From positions 197,001 to 261,000 of the forward strand of contig CAJNDS010000757.1 of assembly GCA_905221605.1 (NCBI GenBank): DNA of 64,000 bases, read 5' to 3'. The notes beneath the pieces were generated by a model. The model saw only the letters and a program-made list of their open reading frames with translations, had not been told where the DNA came from and searched no databases. Both the position numbers and the translations under genes were made by a program. Shown piece after piece: positions 60,501 through 64,000 of this stretch. Source of the DNA: Symbiodinium natans (lineage: Eukaryota > Sar > Dinophyceae > Suessiales > Symbiodiniaceae). Position 1 is the stretch's first letter, and each line of letters starts with the position of its first letter.

Positions 60501-61771
60501 CATCCGAGCTGACTTCTTCTGAGAAGTGTGGCGTGAGGTTAGCAGTTTCATCATCGGCTCAAGGGTGGTGTGAGGGTGCCAGAAGCCTGCCCCGCGACTC
60601 TGGATGTCTGACCCCCTTGCAAACCCTAAACCCTAAACCCTAAACCCTAAACCCTAAACCCTAAACCCTAAACCCTAAACCCTAAGCTGTAGTCCGAGTC
60701 TCGGACGGAAGGGCTGGGAGCGGAAGCTCGCCAACCCACGAGCCCACTGTTTCCCTCGTTCCTAAGTCCTACATCCTCAATCAATCCTAAACCCTAAACC
60801 CTCTTTTGTTATTGCACGTACTTCCGAAGGTTTCCCAAGCTCCCACGCCTCCCCCTTGGGTTTAGGGCCGGGAATCTGGGATCTTCCCCCTTATACTAGC
60901 AGTTTTCTAGTAGGGATTGTAATTGTAGTAGGGGGTACTGAATCCCTATGACAATGAAGGACGGTTACGGGGGAACATCCCAATCCGGAATCTTTAAGTT
61001 TAGGGTGTAGCGTCTGCCCCAAATCGCCCTAAACCCTAAACCCTAAACCCTCAACCCTAAACCCTAAGCTTACGTGCGAGTTCTGAGTCTTTGAAGTATA
61101 GGTTGCCCTGACGTTTTTGGGTCAGTCGAACTCCTAGAGCTGGCGTTGGGTTGAGGCAAAGAGAAGGGTTTACGGTTTAGGGTTTCGGGTTTAGGCTTTA
61201 GGCGTTTTCGTCCTAGGTTACTGGGCAGCCTAGCAAAGGTTAACCTTCCCCTTTTGATGCTGCACGAGTAAGGCCAGAGCCTCTCCGATGCCCAATCCGC
61301 GCGAATCCCTGGAATGGTAGCACTTTGCAAGGACCTGCACCGTGCTGCAACGAAAACCAATTTAGGGTTTCAGGTTTCGGGTTTAGGGCTAAAGCCCCTG
61401 ACCCTCAGGCAGCAAAGGAAAAGGAAAAGGCAAGACCGCGCCTGCCGGCCAGCAAGACGATGCAGGCCGACTCTTTTTAACTGCGTCCGGGATAGCCGGG
61501 GCGTCTGTTTTACAGGGCTAGGTGCCATTAGAAGCCTTTTGCACTTTGCGGAGTCTGATCTGAGCCCTAAAGGCGGTGAACCCTAAACCCTAAACCCTAG
61601 ACTCTAGACCCTAGACCCTAAACCCTAAACCCTAGACCCTAAACCCTAAACCCTAAACCCTAAACCCTAGTTCTTTCTAAGGGTCCTTTCTGGGGCCATG
61701 ATCCTTGCGCAGGCTTTGATCCTTGGGCCACGCCAGAAGCCCAGCGGGCCCGAGAGAAGATGCAGCAGAAG
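44511..61771 (+). CDS. Gene 2: EF-hand protein with Lys/Gly-rich tail (gene-level entry, 3' end open)
   Basis: Reconstructed from exons at 44511, 47182, 49182, 50220, 51366, 52091, 53953, 54852, 57267, 58077, 59027, 60268, 61409 and 61713; junctions from 50302 onward keep phase. Order: GVYCTDEELRLML; a Pro/Ala linker; a helix (PPDRQQLKESVQESQRHLG); an EF-hand loop DSDRDRRLGCEE (Asp1, Asp3, Asp5, Leu8, Glu12); an EF-like AFAELCDDYGC segment; a second loop DDESDRGCYCTE; then KGK-rich units and a DPW segment. It is paralogous to gene 1. The family is not recognised. Calcium sensing is inferred from the loops. Joining the EF-hand part to the KGK part rests on one GA donor (54898), and they could be two genes, with ATG at 58079 as a start. 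The N-terminus and stop were not found. Confidence 0.6.
44590..44715 (+). repeat. TTTAGGG array
   Basis: About 15 heptamers with a few ggaggttta variants, starting shortly after a gene 2 exon at the intron 5' end. Confidence 0.95.
45471..45627 (-). repeat. Array of 8-mer variants (cccctaaa, cccctcaa)
   Basis: About ten cccctaaa, then seven cccctcaa, then cccctaaa again. The same variants occur at 45230-45340 and on the other strand at 39784-39942. Confidence 0.95.
45984..46040 (+). other. Candidate exon
   Basis: A good pyrimidine-rich acceptor (ctctgcttattgcag) precedes a GC-rich island lying between CCCTAAA and TTTAGGG arrays. Phase 0 reads VVGCLMRPSLRPVLKTEKP; another phase gives RRMPDETLPAASPQNRKA and a stop. 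Placement in gene 2 is plausible but unproven. Confidence 0.35.
46215..46885 (+). repeat. About 105-170-bp tandem repeat
   Basis: Five degenerate units, each starting near caacctaaggaaaatcccta(tg) (46220, 46393, 46560, 46664, 46770), then gggtttttgaaggcccaaaatgg, tcaaaaatcgc and ttgccattttggtgg. No telomeric heptamers occur inside. The plus ORF at 46238-46426 is incidental. Confidence 0.9.
47182..47228 (+). CDS. Gene 2 exon, Pro/Ala linker
   Basis: After aacagaag it reads (x)AQGPAAAPPGPPGLE, ending at a GC donor (ctggag|gcctcc). A low-complexity linker; its support is flanking repeat orientation and phase 0 exit matching the next exon. Confidence 0.45.
47756..47852 (+). repeat. TTTAGGG array
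   Basis: About 14 heptamers with one gggctta variant, preceded by 350 bp of degenerate copies. Confidence 0.95.
48050..48300 (+). repeat. About 25-bp minisatellite (ctctggggttgggcactccag)
   Basis: About nine degenerate copies of ctctggggttgggcactcca(g) with ggacactccag and ggagact variants. Pseudo-ORFs on both strands (Pro/Glu- or Gly/Leu-rich) follow the repeat and are not genes. Confidence 0.85.
49182..49238 (+). CDS. Gene 2 exon, polar helix
   Basis: Acceptor ctccttgcccag, then PPDRQQLKESVQESQRHLG in phase 0, ending before a GA or telomeric-type donor. A Gln/Glu-rich amphipathic helix without recognisable family. It leads into the EF-hand exon at 50220. Confidence 0.5.
50220..50302 (+). 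CDS. Gene 2 exon, first half of EF-hand
   Basis: Acceptor ctagtacag; reads GSYGLAQHPWSFF, then VRFCMFDSDRDRRL, ending with one base at a GC donor (ctag|gcgggc). Joined to the next exon the loop is DSDRDRRLGCEE followed by Leu, matching EF-hand positions 1, 3, 5, 8, 12 and 13. A start at 50242 (after ctcag) is an alternative. Confidence 0.75.
50310..50472 (+). repeat. TTTAGGG array
   Basis: About 22 heptamers with rare variants, beginning within ten bases of the EF-hand exon's donor. Confidence 0.95.
51248..51358 (-). repeat. CCCTAAA array
   Basis: About 15 heptamers including three cactaaa variants, ending just before the exon at 51366. Confidence 0.95.
51366..51436 (+). CDS. Gene 2 exon, EF-hand exit helix and next pair
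   Basis: Acceptor ccaaagag; two bases complete Gly, then CEELWAFAQLSPDF and GCSEDEWDE, ending at a GC donor (gacgag|gccatg). The phase fits the exons on both sides. Paralogous to AFAEET-GFDGDVAIWSEEF of gene 1. Confidence 0.75.
51903..52070 (-). repeat. CCCTAAA, CCCTCAA, CCCTGAA array
   Basis: Three successive homogeneous blocks (ccctaaa, ccctcaa, then about 15 ccctgaa) upstream of the exon at 52091. Confidence 0.95.
52091..52136 (+). CDS. Gene 2 exon, DYGC segment
   Basis: Acceptor gatcctgcacag; reads AFAELCDDYGCIPTE plus one base, GC donor (gaag|gccccg). DYGCIPTE aligns with EYGCETQW of gene 1 exon a. Confidence 0.75.
53168..53357 (+). repeat. Poly-G tract with T interruptions
   Basis: About 190 bp of runs of four to fourteen G broken by single or double T. 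Strong strand asymmetry and G-quadruplex potential. The Pro/His and Gly/Trp ORFs are artefacts. Confidence 0.95.
53953..54002 (+). CDS. Gene 2 exon, start of second EF loop
   Basis: Acceptor acaccccag; reads (G)LSKEAFFALVDDESDR in the phase left by the previous exon and ends at a GC donor (cgg|gcatcc). Supplies loop positions Asp1, Glu3, Asp5 of DDESDRGCYCTE. Confidence 0.75.
54451..54538 (+). repeat. (GAT)n / (GATTAT)n microsatellite
   Basis: About 20 GAT units, then gattat variants. The Met-repeat ORF here is an artefact. Confidence 0.95.
54770..54832 (-). repeat. CCCTAAA array upstream of exon 54852
   Basis: About nine heptamers. The matching TTTAGGG array (54925-55010, about 12 copies) starts after the exon, so the exon sits between outward-facing inverted arms. 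Confidence 0.95.
54852..54897 (+). CDS. Gene 2 exon, GCYC motif
   Basis: Acceptor caacgcaag; reads GCYCTENQLQAMLLH plus one base to a GA donor (cacg|gagc). Completes the second EF loop with Glu12 and its exiting helix. An alternative GC donor lies two bases further on. Confidence 0.7.
55440..55575 (-). repeat. Array of cttaagccc / cttcaaccc 9-mers
   Basis: About 14 degenerate 9-mers, followed by 55655-55725 on the other strand with gggttta(gggtttta) 7/8-mers. Confidence 0.85.
56482..56574 (+). repeat. TTTAGGG array
   Basis: About 13 heptamers within a 2.3 kb stretch (54.9-57.2 kb) where I recognise no exon. Confidence 0.95.
57267..57332 (+). CDS. Gene 2 exon, first KGK unit
   Basis: Acceptor gcctccccag; reads (G)ESSKGKGASKGAKGKDPFDEA plus one base at a GA donor (gcag|gatgg), or one codon longer at a GC donor. 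Lys/Gly-rich, phase 1 to phase 1. DPFDEA resembles FDPWATPEA of the exon at 61713. Confidence 0.6.
57409..57482 (-). repeat. CCCTAAA array
   Basis: Ten perfect heptamers shortly after the KGK exon at 57267. Confidence 0.95.
58077..58106 (+). CDS. Gene 2 exon (or start of a separate gene), KGK unit
   Basis: After gcggcag it reads (E)MPRSKGKEK plus one base at a GC donor (aaag|gcggcc). The ATG at 58079 could be the true start of an independent Lys-rich protein. Alternatively the exon is internal, since a two-base phase 1 entry also works. Confidence 0.55.
59027..59062 (+). CDS. Gene 2 exon, KGK unit
   Basis: Acceptor catgggcag; reads (G)KGKAAAEREQK plus one base at a GT donor (aaag|gtgcca). 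Phase 1 to phase 1. Confidence 0.6.
59157..59287 (-). repeat. CCCTAAA array
   Basis: Eighteen perfect heptamers, next to TTTAGGG units at 59125-59155 on the left (head-to-head junction with only six bases between). Confidence 0.95.
60268..60324 (+). CDS. Gene 2 exon, duplicated KGK unit copy 1
   Basis: Acceptor ctgacgctcag; reads (G)SKAKGKDKTAPASQRDDP plus one base at a GC donor (ccag|gctgac). 57 nt, phase 1 to phase 1. Same length and phase as copy 2 at 61409-61465, differing at about six residues. Confidence 0.65.
61409..61465 (+). CDS. Gene 2 exon, duplicated KGK unit copy 2
   Basis: Acceptor ctgaccctcag; reads (G)SKGKGKGKTAPAGQQDDA plus one base at a GC donor (gcag|gccgac). The flanking intron bases (cccctgac.ctcag before, g(c/g)cta(a/g)g.gcc after) match copy 1 too, so exon and intron edges were duplicated together. 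Confidence 0.65.
61713..61771 (+). CDS. Gene 2 exon, DPW segment
   Basis: Acceptor ccttgcgcag; reads (G)FDPWATPEAQRAREKMQQK, ending at a GC donor (cagaag|gcagcc). Charged helical segment of unknown family. No further exon or stop was found to the right. Confidence 0.65.
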
Positions 61772-61909
61772 GCAGCCTTGAACGTGCAGGGTTTTAGGGT
61801 TTAGGGTTTGGGGTTTGGGCTTAGGGTTTAGGGTTTAGGGTTTAGGGTTAGGGCGTTATAGCTCAAGGGCGAAGGGGTTTTGAGTTGAGTTTCAATATGG
61901 GCATCTCTT

Positions 61910-62165
61910 TTTTTTAACCTCGCCGTCCTTTTTTTGACCTCGTGTCTTTATTTCAACCTCGTCATCTGGATTTGAACCTCGCCCCTTTTCCAGTCTTCTT
62001 TTTGACCTTACCCCGTCTGATGTTTAACCTCGTCTATCTTAATTTCCTCTCTGCGGCTTATTTCCCCAGGCAGAGAGAATCTTAAAACCAACCTCGGAAA
62101 TCTGATTTCCAACCTCGTCTGTCTCATTTCCAACCTCGTCCGTCTTATTTAAAACCTCGCCGAAG
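61910..62165 (+). repeat. Degenerate aacctcg-(t/a)ctt-attt repeat
   Basis: About ten copies of (t)aacctcgtc.gtcttattt spaced at 20-30 bp. No telomeric units here. Confidence 0.8.
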
Positions 62166-62276
62166 GCATGGTCCCACAAGGCCCAGCCCGGCTGGCCGGC
62201 CCAGCCAGAATGAAGGGCGGAAGGGCTTTTTTGCTTAAGGGCTCAGGGTTACCGCCCCCCTCGCCCCTCGCACACG

Positions 62277-63725
62277 TCACCATTCCCCCGCACCCACCGT
62301 TCCCGCCATTTCCCACCATCACCCCACCATTTCTCGCCATTTCCCACCATTTCCCAACACCATTACCGCCAATACCCACCCTTACCCACCATTCCCACCA
62401 TTACCCATAAATACCCACCGTGCCCACCATTAGCCACCCTTCCCACCATTACGTGGCGCTGGTGGGTAATGCAAGGGTGGGTACTGGCGGGTAATCGTGG
62501 GGTGGGCAATGGTGGGTAATGGTGGGCAATGGTGGGTAATGGTGGGCAATGGTGGGAATGGTGGGTAATCGTGGGAAGGGTGTGGCGCGCTGGGAATGGT
62601 GGCTAGAATGGTGGGAGTTGTGGGTCATGGTGGGCCACGGTGGGTGGGCGATGGCGGGAATGGTGGGTAAGGGTGGGTAATGGTGGGCACTGCTGCGTAA
62701 TGTAGGCAATGATGGTGTGCTGCAATACCCACCATCCGCACCCTTGTCCACCATTACCCACCAACACCCACCATTCTCACCCAAACCATTGCCAACCGCC
62801 ATTCCAAACCACCGCCGCCGTTACCCGATGACCCGAACCCACCATTCCCACCATTGTCTACCATTCCCGCCAGTCCCACCAAACCAATCACTACCCGCAA
62901 TACCCACCATTACCCACCACCAGCCGTTCTGCACCATTGCCCACCCTTGCCCACCATTCTCGCCGTTACCCGCCGTCCCACCACGACCCACCATTGCCCA
63001 CCAATCACCCACCCTCCACCATTACCCACCATCTCCCTCCCTGCCCGCGATTCCCCCTTCCCACCATGATTAAACCACTACCCGCCATTCATTCCCCGCA
63101 CCCACATGTACCGCAAGTAACGTCGGGTAATGGTGGAATGTTGGGGGTTGGTGGGATGGTGGGAATGGTGGGTAGTGGTGGGCAATGGTGGGGAATGGTG
63201 GGTATAATGGTGGGTCAATGGTGGAAATGGTGTTTAATGGTGGGCAATGTTGGGAACGGTGGTTGATTGTGGTGTTGGTGGGTACTCGAAGGTACTCAAT
63301 AATGGTGCGTAATGGTGGGAAATTAATGGTGGGTAGGGATGTAATTGTGGGTCATGGTGGCAAGGGGGAATCGTGGGAACAGTGGGCAACGGTGGGCGAT
63401 GGTGGGTAATGGCGGGAATCATGGAGAGCGGTGCGTGTGCGGGCGATGGGAAGGGTGGCTAATGGTGGGTAGGGGTGGATAACGGTGGGTATTTATGGGT
63501 AAGGGAATGGTGGGTATTGGTGGGTAATGTTGAGGAATGGTGGGACATGGTGAGAATGTGGGTGATGGTGGGAAATGGTGGGTGCTGGTGGGAAAGAATG
63601 TTGGGCAATGGTGGGTAAAGATGTTAATGGTGGGACTGGCGGGAATGGTAGGCAACGGATGGCAACGGTGGGAATGGGGGGAATGGCGAGTAATGGTGGG
63701 TAATGTTGGGTAAGGGTGGGTCATC
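62277..63725. repeat. 12-bp minisatellite (ccaccattaccc) with alternating strand
   Basis: Degenerate copies of ccaccattaccc on the plus strand at about 62277-62450 and 62725-63090, and of the complement gggtaatggtgg at about 62455-62720 and 63125-63725. The four blocks form two large hairpins. All ORFs in this stretch (His/Pro- or Gly/Met-rich) are repeat artefacts. Confidence 0.95.
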
Positions 63726-63784
63726 GTGGATTGGTAATGGAGGGCCTATTTGTTTGGGTCTTTTTTTTGGGGGGGGCCTTTTTT

Positions 63785-63925
63785 TTTTGGTCGATTTTCT
63801 TGGATTTTCCTAAGAAAACCACTATTCCCTCCATATTTTTAAAGGATTTGATGCATTTTCGTGGTTTTTCGTACGAAAAACAGTAATTCCTCTGTGGTTT
63901 CATAGGAAAGCTCTATTTCTGGTAG
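63785..63925. repeat. Degenerate repeat of small palindromes
   Basis: ttttcctaagaaaa, tttttcgtacgaaaaa and tttcataggaaa occur about 58 bp apart, each followed by (c)cactattcc, cagtaattcc or ctctatttc. Likely two to three copies of one diverged unit. Confidence 0.6.
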
Positions 63926-63931
63926 GTTTTA

Positions 63932-64000
63932 GAAGGAAGAAGGAAAGAAAGGACGGAAGGAAGGATGAAAGAAAGGAAGAAAACAAGGAAGGAAGGAAGG
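63932..64000 (+). repeat. GGAA/GAAA microsatellite
   Basis: Purine-only tract of ggaagg and gaaagg units running off the window end. Confidence 0.95.

Noticed and set aside
62149-63724. Many His/Pro or Gly/Met ORFs at the right end
   Set aside because: Products of the 12-bp minisatellite in different frames.

Overview
This is a eukaryotic nuclear window dominated by interspersed plant-type telomeric heptamers (TTTAGGG on one strand, CCCTAAA on the other) and their variants. Open reading frames are short and look unimpressive, but many of the 35-90 bp unique islands between telomeric blocks are exons. When islands are read in order on the + strand, and introns are allowed to begin with GC, GA or GT and end in AG, they join in phase into recognisable proteins. 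The splice style (AG|GC donors, AG|G acceptors), the GC-rich exons, the TTTAGGG repeats, the EF-hand genes and the same-strand gene order all suggest a dinoflagellate. That is an inference: no rRNA, spliced-leader relic or other diagnostic marker was seen.

Layout. 0-4.5 kb: fold-back (MITE-like) elements, a duplicated block of about 500-750 bp, and telomeric arrays. 5.3-11.9 kb: gene 1, an EF-hand protein in at least seven small exons. 12.4-39.5 kb: SEC22, the longin-type R-SNARE of ER-Golgi traffic, with at least 12 exons of 33-90 nt making up about 2% of 27 kb. The last exon holds the transmembrane anchor and stop. SEC22 introns carry a 2.4 kb CT/GA-rich and ATTTA-rich block (16.1-19.8 kb), a 4 kb AT-rich satellite with orientation switches (19.8-23.76 kb), and a 3.2 kb island without telomeric repeats but with a 165-codon ORF (28.9-32.2 kb). 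44.5 to beyond 61.8 kb: gene 2, a paralogous EF-hand protein whose chain appears to run into a Lys/Gly-rich (KGK) segment built from phase 1-1 exons, two of them tandem duplicates. It continues past the last exon seen. 61.9-64 kb: simple repeats, mainly a GGTGGGTAATGG-type minisatellite that flips strand several times.

The main observation is architectural. At roughly two thirds of the exons, the nearest upstream repeat is CCCTAAA-type and the nearest downstream repeat is TTTAGGG-type. Most introns therefore start with TTTAGGG and end with CCCTAAA, complementary arms that could fold in the pre-mRNA and bring distant GC/GA-AG splice sites together. Exon assignments come from reading motif, phase and homology by eye. 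Exact boundaries, and a few missing micro-exons, need transcript data.
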